Source: Prochilodus magdalenae
Lineage: Eukaryota > Chordata > Actinopteri > Characiformes > Prochilodontidae
Assembly (NCBI GenBank): GCA_024036415.1
Contig: JAMWET010001363.1
Coordinates: 1 to 64,000, forward strand
Direction: 5' to 3'
DNA: 64,000 bases
The translations under genes were made by a program, and so were the position numbers. Below are positions 1 through 11,589 of the stretch, in pieces; positions within the stretch are counted from its first letter, which is position 1, and each line of letters begins with the position of its first letter. The notes beneath the pieces are model-generated. The model made no database searches, was not told where the DNA came from, and saw only the letters and a program-made list of their open reading frames with translations.

Positions 1-869
1 TATAACAAAACTTTGCAAAAATTGCTACATTACTGTCAGTCATTCAATTTTGGATGAAGCCAGCAACTCTTTTTTAAATGTTTGCTGATTTATAAATGCT
101 ACAGTTAAGACATATTTGTTTTTTCCTAGGGGATTTACCAACTCTAGATGGTGTCATCAGTTCTTAAAATGTATTATGGAACATTTTCTTAGCATATGAT
201 GAGGAACTCTCTGGACTAGGGAAGTTCCACCTCTCATTGCCTAGGAAACCTTCTCTTCTTAGATCTGCTAAGAAAAAAGGACAAACTAGAAATAACTTCT
301 TTAAAAAAAAACTAATATGTTTTACTGAAAGATCATTTGTGTCCAACAATGAAAAATCTTTAATTACATTGAAAGAAAGGGGTTATAAAAAAGGGCAGAA
401 AATCAAAAGTATTTGGTCTACACAAACAACTGTTAAGTAGGGTGGCAGAGAAGGTGCAAAATAAATTAGAGCATTTCCAGAAACACAAAATTAACAAAAT
501 ATAACAAACAAATTTACAAACAAAAAAGAAAAAAAAAAGAAAAGACCGTCAAAATGACAAAAAAAGGCATACCAGGCTAAAATGCATGCAAAAAAATAGG
601 ACAAAACATGCTTTCGCGTTCATGAACCATCCCAAAACTACACTCACTCTCACACCTGTGACCCCCTGTGTTGCCAACAAAACAACTAAAGCACTTTAGC
701 AACAAACAGCACCTCCTATGTGTTAGACCTTTCCTTTCCGTCAGGAATTCGCACTTGGTAAAAAAGTGTTTTTACTTTTGTCATTTTGTTTTCTTAAATT
801 TAGTTTTGACACTTCTCAGCAAACCAGGGTTAAAGTGTATTCCCTCAAAAGGACAGGGACATGAGAAAC

Positions 870-2160
870 CAGGCTCTACATAAGCTCCAGCTCATTCCAG
901 GAATGCAGCTGGCTACGAGTCCTTACTTAGGAACAAAAAAAATACGATCACATTTCCCCTGATTACTGTCGTCCACTACATGGCTACCGGTTAAAAATTT
1001 GGTGTGGACTACCAAGATTCTACTCTAAACATACACAATCAGTGAACGGTGTCTGGCCCCCCCCAGTATCTCAGTGAAACTACCTTCAACTAATACGAAC
1101 CCACATGTGCTCACAAAAAAAGCGGCCTGCTGGACTGTACCTAGGTTCAGAAGAACCAACAGCAGGTGGTCGAGCCTTTTTCTGTTGTAGCCCCGAAATA
1201 ACTCTGAAAATCTTCTCCCCTTTATCCGTTCAGGGAATCAGACACACTCTCTACATTTTAACACTAGACTCAAAACTTACTTGTTTGCACAAGCATTTAG
1301 CTGATAAACATTCTGTTTACCACTTTAATTTACATTTCTCCATAAATGGACCAAATACCCAAACTTCTTCCCTCTTATCTGTCTCTCTATGAGCAGATCA
1401 TTGCTGATGGACAACACTGAGGGGGCTACCAGTGCAGAGGAATTCTCTCCAGGAATCTTCAGGACTACACACACTCAGTTCAAACAAGTTAAAAATATCT
1501 ACCTCTTAATCCTTAATCCTCCTAAACTAGTCTCGGTCTCTGTCACTCTCTCTTACTTGTCTCTCTATCCTTCTTTCTCTCTCTTCTTTCCTCTTCTTTG
1601 TTAAGCACGGATATGACCATTTTCTGGAAGCAATCACATCAGAAACCCCCAGAAGCAGCTAGAGGCACCGGAGCATCAGCGCTACTGTGGGGTCTCCTGC
1701 CCTGTTTCATCACCCGGCATTGACTACAACCTTACCACTGACCAGCACCTGGCTCTGATCATGAATTCTTTCTATGGAATCTTTTTTCTTTGCGGTTAAT
1801 CCCTCCATGGATTAAATACAGGACGTATCTAATGGATGTTCCTTCTAAATGTTAGTTTTGGTCTTTCTCGTCTCATCCGGGTTTCGACCTGAGGAGGTTG
1901 GGTACCGCCTTGAGCCTGGTTACAGTCAAGGTTTTTTCCTTACTCAAGGGAGTTGTTCCCTCGCCACTGTTGCCTCTGGCTTGGCTCAAGGGGGGCTTGT
2001 GCACGTTTCCCCCACCCCCCACCCTAGCTAACTTTGTGGTTTTTTTTTTTCTTTCTCGTTCTTTTATACTAAAACAAATTGATTATCTGTGAAGCTGCTT
2101 TAAGACGAATGTTGGTTGTAAAAAGCGCTATACAAATAAACATGATGATTGATTCGATGA
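870..2160 (+). mobile_element. L2-type LINE 3' end (left arm)
   Basis: This is a 5'-truncated, decayed LINE. The first part corresponds to the carboxy end of an L2-like reverse transcriptase. It is easiest to read in the right-arm mirror, as [20 protein letters not shown] then SSLHWLPV and [12 protein letters not shown]. The last part is a 3' UTR ending in gaagctgctttaagac, a run with aagcgctatacaaataaa, and a short TGATTGA-like tail at 2145-2160. It abuts the Tc1 remnant. Confidence 0.75.
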
Positions 2161-2198
2161 ACCAATCCACTTGATGACCTTTTACGCGTCTACCATTA

Positions 2199-2615
2199 CA
2201 TCTATATATCCACAAAGTATTTTGCTCGTCTGCCTTTACACGTATAGGAACTTAAGCGACATCCCATTCTTAATCTATGATTTAATATGGGTTTAATATG
2301 ATGGTCAGCCCACCCTTTGCAGCTATAAACAGCTTCAGCTCTTCTGGGAAAAGCGTTCTACAAGGTTTAGGAATGTGTTTCTAGGAATTTTAGACCATTC
2401 GTACCTTTATGAGGTCAAGATACTGAGTTTGATAAGAAGGCCTAGCTCGCAGCCTCCGCTCTAATTCACCCTTTAAGGTGTTCTATTGAGTTGAACGACA
2501 GTGGAAGTTCTTCCATAACAGGACTCACTTCATCCATGTCTTTATCAGACCTTGCTTTGCACACCCAGGAAAATTTTTTTTGTTGGGGGGGCATGTCACC
2601 CCCCCCCCCCCCCCG

Positions 2616-2654
<39 letters not shown>

Positions 2655-2945
2655 TTGGAACAGGAAAGGGCCACCCCAAACGGTTCTGTATAAAGGTGCG
2701 GGAGGGATGAAAATTGTCCAAGCTGAAAAGTTGGTGACCTCTTGCACACCATTGCCACCTCAGCAGCCACTGACCCCACTCTTTTCATTTTAAAGGGCCC
2801 ACCTAACCCTGGCCTGAGTGCTGTTGTTCCTGATCGCTTTAACTTTGTATTAATACCACATGCAGTTGACTGTGGAATATGTAGTAGCGAGAGGATTTCA
2901 CCATTGGGACTTGCCACACGTGGCATATATGTTGGCAATATAGTG
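2199..2945 (-). mobile_element. Tc1-like transposon, decayed, left arm
   Basis: The ends match Tc1-type terminal repeats (ttttgctcgtctgcctttaca at the left, ggcaatatagtg at the right). On the minus strand, fragments of the transposase helix-turn-helix region ([18 protein letters not shown]) are followed by IKTWMDE and IEHLKG. This is far shorter than a full transposase, with an internal deletion and frame breaks. A poly-C block at 2599-2654 interrupts it only in this arm. Confidence 0.75.
2599..2654. repeat. Poly-C block inside the Tc1 remnant
   Basis: The block is 56 bases of C with a single GA at 2615-2616, preceded by a G run. The mirror position in the right arm has ordinary unique sequence (aacatgactgcacatctg) that fits a Tc1 transposase. 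The block therefore replaces real sequence in one arm only. Such tracts can be collapsed or miscalled sequence. Confidence 0.85.
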
Positions 2946-4497
2946 CAGCTCAGAAGTGTGCTATAGTTAAGTCAGATCCAGATCTTAGAAAACATGTTTC
3001 AGGTTCCCAACATTGTCATTTTTGTTAGATGTCTAGAAATATTAAAGCTATGATTGCTCAAAACAGATCCACATTGAGGGCATACACAGATCCCATAAGG
3101 GAATAAAAATGTGGCAGATGTGCTTAATGTCAGTATACTAGGACAAATGAAAGGACTTTCAATATTCCAGAACAAAAATGGTCATGTAAACTAAGATCAA
3201 AAAGTGTCATTGCAATTCATGTAATGTGTTATTGGCCATTTGGTGTCCAGGTGATTGTTTGATGTAGGCCAAAACATCATTTTAATTACATTTAAGTAAA
3301 TAAAGTTCTCTATGGTACAGAACTTGTTGTTGAATAGTTCTTCATGATTTTGGTTGCAACGTCAGTGGGACTTGGTTGAAGCACTTTGTTTTTCTGCCCT
3401 TAAGTAGACGTACAATAAATGGTTCTTGTTGACAGTGCGTGCATATATAAACAGTAAATACAAAAATATAACAGTAAAATCAAACACAATAGAGAATTAC
3501 AAAGATTACAGCATACAGAATGTTACTACAAAAGACAAGCACATACCTATATCTTTCTGTTCTGATCGAACTTGATTGGCCAAATCTCCACACTTTTAGC
3601 TAAATTGTCTATGGTTTAATTAAAGATTTTGTGGTTAGTTAATCATCATTATATGGACACTGGAAAAACGGAAATCTAATGCATTAAAAATTAGATGTAC
3701 AAGAAACTGACATGAATAGGCACCAGGTAATCTGCAGGTAATCAGTATGTTTGGTTTGAACTGTTTAAATGAAAGTGAAAAATGGAAAGACAGACCTTGA
3801 CACGGATCAGGTCCCACCCTTAGCCATATTGCTTACAAATATTTATTTAGTAAGATTTTCATCATAAAGACCCCTGATTTTCACATACTAGGCTAGCATT
3901 AACATTAACATGTTAGCCAGCGGGATCATCACCTAGAAAAGGCATCATTTTTAACTATGTAAATGTTGAATTATATGTAAAATGCAATTTTGCAATTGCT
4001 TTAAGTATTTATGCAATAATAATATTAAATAATAATTACTATTATTATTTTGCTGTTGTTGTTGATGTTGATGTTTTATGTGTCATAGTGACATTCTAGG
4101 TGGTTGTATTGTTATTGTCCTTGTCATAGCTAATTAAAATAAAATTGAAGTTCTAGTTCAAACAAGGGGGACACAATGTACAATTATGTACAAATATTGT
4201 AGTCTACAGTCTATAGCCTGATCTTGATTTTCACGCCTAGAAGGTGTCTTCCTGTAGAGTTACCTCCAGAAAAAACAGGCGATACGCCATACAAGTACAT
4301 TTCAATCCTAAAACAATATTATTCAGGTTTTAATATAAAATTATTTATATATTATCAAAAACTAATATTAAAACTAACATGTAAGTTAAGGTAGTTGTGA
4401 GAGTGAGGAACTGAAATCCACATGTTCCAACTTTATTAAATTTAAAGACTAAATATACTTCCAATTGCTGACTTAATCAGTATAGTTTTGGACTTAC

Positions 4498-4629
4498 TGT
4501 GAGCTGTTTGGTAGTGAATCCAGCATCAACAACAGCTTTGCTGCATGGCTTTTAGTGTATCAATTCAGGAGCTGCTATGACACACGACAATATGGCATAA
4601 ACTCTGCCCGTTTTCAGCACTTTCAGAGC
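4498..4629 (-). pseudogene. mpp6 (pals2): mpp6 exon 10, left copy, broken by scattered indels
   Basis: The exon is 132 nt against 129 nt in the right arm. Compared with that copy it has an extra G after AAAACG, an extra T and an extra G in the region encoding PYVVF, a missing T in the region encoding EFD, and an extra base in the region encoding AMHK. The frame returns briefly and then meets a TAA. Five small indels in 130 nt of otherwise near-identical sequence look like read-level errors, not neutral decay. Confidence 0.85.
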
Positions 4630-6941
4630 CTGCCACAGAGATCGACAGGAAGAGAACATTTGGCATATCAGCATAAGCATCATATTATCCTCTATAATAG
4701 CAAAAGAAACCTAACAGAGCCTGAGCTAGTAACAAATCGCGAAACTAGAGAGGAAAAAAAACAGCTACCCAAAACATTTAGATAATGTGCCCTACATGGT
4801 GATTGCCCCAAGGAACTTTCTACAACAGCGAGTAAAAAAAGTTGAGGGTGGATTCATTCTTTTTCATCTAATACATCTAATTCAGCTCTACACATTTTGT
4901 GTGTCTCTATCAGTGAAACCTCATAAAATTCTCCCCACCTCTGTTCTAGAATATTCTCTATTCATAAAGTCGTACTGAAGAGCTCAGCATGACTTTAAAC
5001 GTGACTCTGTCACAGGATGCCACTTTTGCAGCAAGTCACCTTGCTTAATTCTACCCCATCAACTGTAAAGAGCTATTATTATCGGTAGGCAAGTCTATAT
5101 AATTCATGTGTTCTCAGAATGAGATGTCCAACAATCTCATAGAGCTAATAATTGTCAGAAAGTTGCACACACTATTGGCCATGGAGGTATGCTGCTGTCA
5201 TTTTCTCACTAAGTTACCATAGCCACAGTATATCTGCTAAATCAGACAGATATTTCTCCAAAATACTGTTGTTTTGATTTTACAATATGTGTGTTAAATC
5301 CAATATTTTATAAATCCCCCTGTGATGGCTGTTAACATTGCTGCATTTTTTTGACAGCAAGTGAGTAACATTAGAAAAACAGTCAGGCTAAAGTACAGCA
5401 TCCCCACACAAGAGATGCCTAAATCCATCCATCCTTAAATGAACATAAAAATAAAATTATATTTTGCTGATATCAATGCTGATATCAATTTGGCATGTTT
5501 GCCTCAAACAGCTGGTTTGATATTTGTATAAAGTGTATTAATGTTTCTGAAATACTTTTAAATTATTGGGAAAAGACTGTTCTTTGGTTCTTTGGCATTA
5601 TGACAAGAGAAGATATATGTGATATGAGTCACTCAGCTTGTCAGATAATTACAGCATGCTTAAAAGCTGTAAATGCTTAATTCTAAATTAAATAAAGCAT
5701 ACACTCCAAAATGGATACATAGAGAGTATCTTCTCTATCTGACTGCATGTAACATGGCAGCATTACATGTTAAAAAGTTATCTGTGTGTTATGATCTATG
5801 AGGGATGGAGGTGGTCAGTCAAACCTGAGGGTTGACATCCAGGATGCAGGTGCGTCCGGTGTTGACTACCTCATGGATGGACTCAATCTTGGTCCCATAC
5901 AGGTTGCCGTCATACTCGCCGTGCTCCAAGAAGCGCCCAGCCTTAATGTCCATCTCCATTTCCAAACGTGTCACAAACTGATATGTCTGACCATCACGCT
6001 CGTCTTTCCTCGGCCCCCGAGATGTGACTAAGAGATGGTGACGGATGTAAATAATATGTATTCTACATTCGTTATTTTGCATATTATTCTAAAAACAGTT
6101 GTAGCAATGTATTTTTTTATGACCATTTTATCAGCTTCTCTATTAAAGCTATTAAAGACCTATTATGCTCATTATTTTGTTTTTGGGCTCAACTGGAATA
6201 TATCTACATAATTTGTTTACTCAAATCACAATATTTTACTCATGCTGTTCGTATGAATTCACCCTCTGTCTGAAATGCTCTCTCATGACTTTAGAATATC
6301 TAGACTTATCAGTGTTTGATATTTAGTTAAACAAAATGTATATATAAAAGTTTCAATGAAAAAAATGAACCAAACCTTAATTTGTCTGTTTATAAAGTAA
6401 GTACATTTCTGTACATGTGATATGATACATATGATCATAACACTCTTTGTTGTATTTCTGGACAAAACATTATGAATGACTACAATCACATCTCAATGAT
6501 TGAATCATTGGTTTTGCCAAAAGTGAGTAAACTGAAATACAAAAAAAAAAAAACTAAAATACAAATGTGAGTTGATGCAATGTGCTTCATTTTAAGCAAA
6601 TTTCAATGCATCGCTTTTTTTTTAGGTCTACAATTGGGCTAGATTACTGTAGGTTTAATTGGCAGTCATACATAACTGATTAAAGATTGTGACAGGTGGG
6701 AAAATGTGGGTATATACTAGCACTACAATGCCTGTGAGGACCAAATGTCCTTACAAAAATAATAACAAAAAATAAATAAATTGCAGAGTAGAGGCATGCA
6801 TTTCAGTTTACATGATTTCATTTATTTTTACCAAAAAAAGAGTAAAAAACTTTCAGGTTAAGGTTTCGGTTTGAGTTAATATGTTACAGCACTACTGGAC
6901 ATCAAATACGTGTTTGCACATCTTTGTGTGTGTATACTCAC

Positions 6942-7103
6942 AGGGTACTGTGGTTCCGTAGCGTGTGGGATGCAGCATTATCAGTCGGTTTTTCAGGCTG
7001 CGCCGCCCCACTCCCTGTGCTCCAATCAGAATCAACGTTTTCCTCTGGAAGGGGGGCATACACGCCACCTCCTCATAAATCTGCAGCTCATGTCGGTCAA
7101 ATT
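6942..7103 (-). CDS. mpp6 (pals2): mpp6 exon 8, GK P-loop, left copy, intact
   Basis: The exon has 162 nt in frame and reads [19 protein letters not shown], then the P-loop region GAQGVGRRSLK, then [10 protein letters not shown]. As in other MAGUKs, the GK domain is expected to act in protein binding, with no catalytic role. This is the undamaged version of 20986-21148. Confidence 0.9.
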
Positions 7104-7396
7104 CTACACTCCAGCAACGAGAAATATGGACATCACAAGAATTTACCCAATTAATAAATCAGGTGAGAACACTGAGATTATGACTGGAGAGCAAAACGTA
7201 GGGCAGCTCACCTGCATTCCTAGCAGTGAGGTACATCATCTTTTTCTTTTTTTTACCACTCACTGTTCCACACAAGATTCCTGACAGTAAAGGAGAAAAA
7301 AAGACTGTTTCCTACATTTGACCACCAGAGGGCACTACATACATTGTGTGAATGGCAGGATCAGACAATGCAATAAAATATACTTTGTTTAAAATT

Positions 7397-7665
7397 TTGA
7401 ATATCGTCGCTGTCCAAAGAAAAACATGTATCTCCATTCTTGTTGATTTTTACTTTTATGCCTCATTTGATCACATGAGCTGCTATTTACACTATGTGGA
7501 ATGAACCAACAGAAATGGACCAAAACTGCTTGGAAAGACGCCTGGTTCCATTGATTTTCATTCAAATTAAATGAGATTTTTGGCCTCTCCTGTAAAGTGA
7601 CCATTTTGGAAATACCTGTTTTTCTTTGAACAGCGACAATATGCTCACAACACATGTTCTTATAT
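7397..7665. mobile_element. MITE-like element, copy 1 (left arm)
   Basis: A short element of about 270 bp has inverted ends beginning atatcgtcgctgtccaaaga. The body is AT-rich, contains cttggaaaga and tcatttgatcaca blocks, and has no coding capacity. The same family occurs independently at 47942-48172 and mirrored at 20440-20690. I do not recognise the superfamily. Confidence 0.65.
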
Positions 7666-8399
7666 ATTACTTTTTTCATACAAACTTTTTAATGTACCTG
7701 TTCCATCCCAGTCTTTCGGAACAAAGGCCTTCCTTTTCTCCTCCAGAAACTGACTGGGAATAAGTCCTGTAGCTCCTCCCACCATGTGACATGCCTATCA
7801 ATCATTACCATCACCCAATGAAACATCATCACTCAAACAAACAAATCCAAATGAACACGCATGCATTTGTGAAATCATACCTGCCACCAGTTTGGGTCCT
7901 CTCTGTTTACTATCTGTAGAATGTCCCCCCTCTTGAAGGCAAGCCCTGCCTCTCTGCATGGGATCAGGTTGTCATTGGCTGGATTGTAGTCAAAGTGTGG
8001 CTGCACATAAACCTGAAAGATAGAGGCAGACAGTCCATCAGTGACTTAATATTGTCTATGTTTAATAGTCTGTATCGACATTCATACTTTACAATTCACA
8101 ATAAAATAAGTCAAAAATAGTGTCAGTGTTAGGAATGTCATTATTATTATTCTTGTTGTTTTTGTTGTTGTTGTTGTTATTGCTGTTGTTGTTTAGTGTG
8201 TTCATTCCTTGCCTTTATCAAATTCTTTTCAGCAGACTTGCTTTCATCTGTGCTTCTTACGATGATAATAATTAATGTCAATTACTTATCAATCTATAAA
8301 ATCTAACTTCACATCTTATCTTAAGTTTCACTTTCTAACTAATAGATTCTTTACAGCTGCACATCCTTTTAGATACATAGTATCTCTCTCTAGTATTTC

Positions 8400-8935
8400 T
8401 CTCTCTCTCCTTCTTTCTCTCCTTCCTTCTTTCTCTCCTCTTCTTAGTTGAACATCAGCGCCACCGTGGGTCTCCTGCCCTGTTTCATTGCCCGGCATGA
8501 CCATAACCTTTACACTGACCTGAGTCTGGCTCTGATCATGAACTCTATCTATGGGTTGGCTCCCTCTTGCAGTTACTCCCTCCTGGACTAATCAGACTGG
8601 ATCTAATAGATATTCTTCGCCTGTTAGTTTTGTCTTCCTCGTCTCATCCGGGTTCGACCTAGGGAGGTTGGGTTCCGCCCTTGAGCCTGGTTCCTCTCGA
8701 GGTTTCTTCCTTAATCAAGGGAGTTTTTCCTTGCCACTGTTGCCTCTGGCTTGCTCAAGGGTGGCTTGGACAAGGTTTTTCCCCACCCCCCCACCCTCAA
8801 ATGTCTGTACATTAACTTTGTGTTTTTTTTTCTTTCCTTTTATATAACAAACTGATTTTCTGTGAAGCTGCTTTGAGACAACGTTGGTTGTAAAAAGCAC
8901 TATACAAATAAACATTGATTGATTGATTGATTGAC
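8400..8935 (+). mobile_element. L2-type LINE 3' tail (left arm)
   Basis: Only the 3' UTR part of the same family is present. It has a CT-rich tract, the ttcgacctagggagg segment, gaagctgctttgagac, aagcactatacaaataaa, and a clean TGATTGATTGATTGA tail at 8920-8934. The tail marks the 3' end. It lies in the intron between mpp6 exons 4 and 5 in reverse orientation to the gene. Confidence 0.75.
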
Positions 8936-9618
8936 ATAGTGCTGGGTTGTGTATTTACAGTGGAAGGATGAACCCATGGATGTATTCAGGTCTGAAGGAA
9001 GAGTGGAGCTTCTTCTTCTCTTATTCAAAGATGAAAGCTTTAAGTACTGTTTATCTGAAAATGAAAGTTTGGTAGTCTAGCAGGCTTTGCACAGTTGTCA
9101 GTAGTAGTGTCCATAGTTTTTACAAATGTGCTGAGCAATTTGGTGAATTCAGAGCTCCCCCTTAGTAATAGTAGCAGTTTAAATTAACATTACAGTAATG
9201 TAATAACAAAACTCTAGTCTGGACTCAATTATTCACTAGCTACATATTTAAGATTTTCATTCCATCTTAAAGGTTGCTGCAGTTACATCATGGCCCTGGT
9301 AGGTAGCTTTTTAACACTCCAAGAACCAATACACAGTGACTGTCTTACAAGATTTTGTGTGGAATCTTTACCAGAACATTTAAAAGATTTTGTATTCTAG
9401 CACTGCACAAGAGGAAAAGGATTTCAGTTTTGTACTTATTTGCTACAGCCTTCCAACTGTGAGAGACTAATGAGAGAATTAACCAGGTAATGAAAAACTG
9501 AATCGCTCTCAGTTTGCACTCCACAGCTCTACCTTTGAACATTTGAACAACAGAATGCTTTCACATTTCCCAAGTCTGGGTGACAGGTCAGTGTGAACAC
9601 AAGCTGTTAGGGCTTGTG

Positions 9619-9619
<1 letters not shown>

Positions 9620-9699
<80 letters not shown>

Positions 9700-9720
9700 C
9701 CACACACATCCACACACACA
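9620..9720. repeat. (CA)n microsatellite, left arm
   Basis: This is a pure CA run of about 78 bases, then CA interrupted by TC and TG steps. Its mirror at 18341-18449 has a different length and a CGTGG interruption. Reading frames spanning it encode only Thr-His or Cys-Val repeats and are not genes. Confidence 0.95.
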
Positions 9721-9988
9721 TGCACTCACACACCCATATGCACATGCGCGAACACGCACACAACCCCACTCTAGATTGGATGTTACAACCAAACAAATTT
9801 GCAGCCAACATTTCATCTGCGTTGTGTCATTTAGGAAGGTCTATGGAAGAGGACTCAATGACACTGAAAGAAAATCATCAATCAGTTTACATTTATTACA
9901 TAGTATAACAACAATCCTGCTACATTTAATTCAGTACACCCGATACTCAGATGTACATGCACTATAGAAATGATATGTACAATTTAAG

Positions 9989-9995
9989 TATGTGT

Positions 9996-10026
<31 letters not shown>

Positions 10027-10030
10027 AGTG
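9989..10030. repeat. (TG)n microsatellite, left arm
   Basis: A TG tract of about 40 bases is followed by a short GAGTGA-type tract. The mirror (CA)n lies at 18031-18074 in the right arm. Confidence 0.9.
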
Positions 10031-10375
10031 AGAGTGAGTGTGTTCTGCCCTAGATAGCATGTCAAGTGTTATTAATAAGGCTCACAGGGATCACTTTCGA
10101 GCACAAAGCATCCTGGGAGACCAGCAGCTGAGTGGACATGCCGGTAGTGCGCATGTGTGCGGCTGAGTTCAGGGTTACAGTTTGTAGCAAATTAGAGGAA
10201 ATTAGATATCAGGTTTTTTTTGAAGCGGTCAAGTCTTAAAAATAAGGTTTGAGGGTTGTATTGATATTCGATAATGACAGAGACTAAAACAATTAATTTT
10301 GCACAAATGATGAACTACATAGGCGAGCATCTAACTGAAAAAGGTGAATAATGTGCTGTGTGTTTGTTGTTATAC

Positions 10376-10603
10376 CTGTGGAGGAGATGGAGCATCTCTG
10401 TAGCTGGGCAGTATTTTCAGAGTGATTCCTCCACTGCAATCCTTCAGCATCTCCTGCAGCTCTGTGGGGTTATTCCCCACTTCTTTCCCATTCACCTCCT
10501 TGATGATGTCACCTACGTGCAGCAAACCCTGCCTGTCAATCATTCCTCCATGCAGGATTCGGGCTATCACAAGGTCATCTTTCTCCACCCGGAATGTAAC
10601 ACC
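10376..10603 (-). CDS. mpp6 (pals2): mpp6 exon 4, PDZ domain, left copy
   Basis: This is the mirror of 17441-17668 with the same 76 codons ([12 protein letters not shown]... to ...SPPQ). It has consensus splice sites on the minus strand. The perfect protein match contrasts with the indels in other exons. Confidence 0.9.
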
Positions 10604-11436
10604 CTACCACAAAAATTATTTGTGAATTAATGTTATTCAGTTTTTTTTTAGTGTTGCCAAACTTTTACAGCTGTCTGTAAGAAATACCTTATTTATGACC
10701 TACCGTTCTACTCTCAATTTCTGAATGACACCGAGCAGCTATCAGTAAACTTACTGGCAAGTCAATGTGTCGGTCATAAACGCTAGAAATTACAATGTTT
10801 TAAAGCTAAAATGAAAATAGGTATATTGAAAAAAGTACAAATTGGTCAGTCACATCAGTACAACCAACAAGGTTGGGAATCCTGATTTTTGTCAGTTGAA
10901 GTGAACTTAAATAGGTGACATGTAAACTTCTAATGCACTTCTATAACTCATATTCAGTATCAGTGTTTTGATAATGACTTTTCTTAAAGTTACAGACTGA
11001 CTTTCAAACATTGTGACATACTTCAACAATGGGATTTAACTGCTCACCATCTGGTCATGAGGGACAGGGATGACCATAAGACTCTGCCTATAGGCTAAAA
11101 GGCTTTGTGTTTCAGCACTGTGTTCATGAACACAAACTGATGATAAACCTATATACCGTATTTAAAATATATACAATATTAAGAAATAATAATATATTTT
11201 AATATACAATTAATATACAAATTAAAAAATAATGATTTAGCTGGTATTTGGCTTATTATCTTCTCAATTAATGTCTTGAGTAAGCATAAATCATACCATA
11301 ATCTTTGTATGTTCTATTTTAGCAAGTGTGTACAATTTGAATAGTATATATAAAACATGAGTATTATATTTAAAAAGTTACAAGCTGAATAGCCTACAGC
11401 AAATTTGGCTAATCTACCAGTAAAAGCACAATTTAC

Positions 11437-11589
11437 TAGAGGCTCTCCTGCTTTCTTGCGGATGCCAATCATCCTGACAGCGTCCGCCTGCATGAGGGCA
11501 TTGTTGACTGCAGCGTCGTTGGCCATCTCCACAGGGGGTGGAGCCTCATAGCATTTTGAGGCCACCATGTCGTGGGCCTCTAAGAGAGA
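11437..11589 (-). CDS. mpp6 (pals2): mpp6 exon 3, left copy, intact
   Basis: The exon has 51 codons, [20 protein letters not shown] through [12 protein letters not shown], in frame with both neighbouring exons. The donor is CTA|gtaaat in minus-strand orientation. It supplies the undamaged version of the exon broken at 16480-16634. Confidence 0.9.

Noticed and set aside
2466..2938. Gly-rich and Pro-rich open frames
   Set aside because: They are created by the poly-C block; only the flanking Tc1 fragments have meaning.
8630..8680. tRNA-like B-box (gggttcgacct) suggesting a tRNA gene or SINE head
   Set aside because: The same stretch occurs in every L2 3' UTR copy here, with no A box or cloverleaf; it is part of the LINE tail.
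9580..9967. Long open frames of Thr-His and Cys-Val runs over the CA repeats (also 18097-18726 and 51954-52475)
   Set aside because: They are translations of dinucleotide repeats. In the 51954-52475 case a real osbpl3 exon is fused by frame to the repeat; only 51990-52225 is coding.
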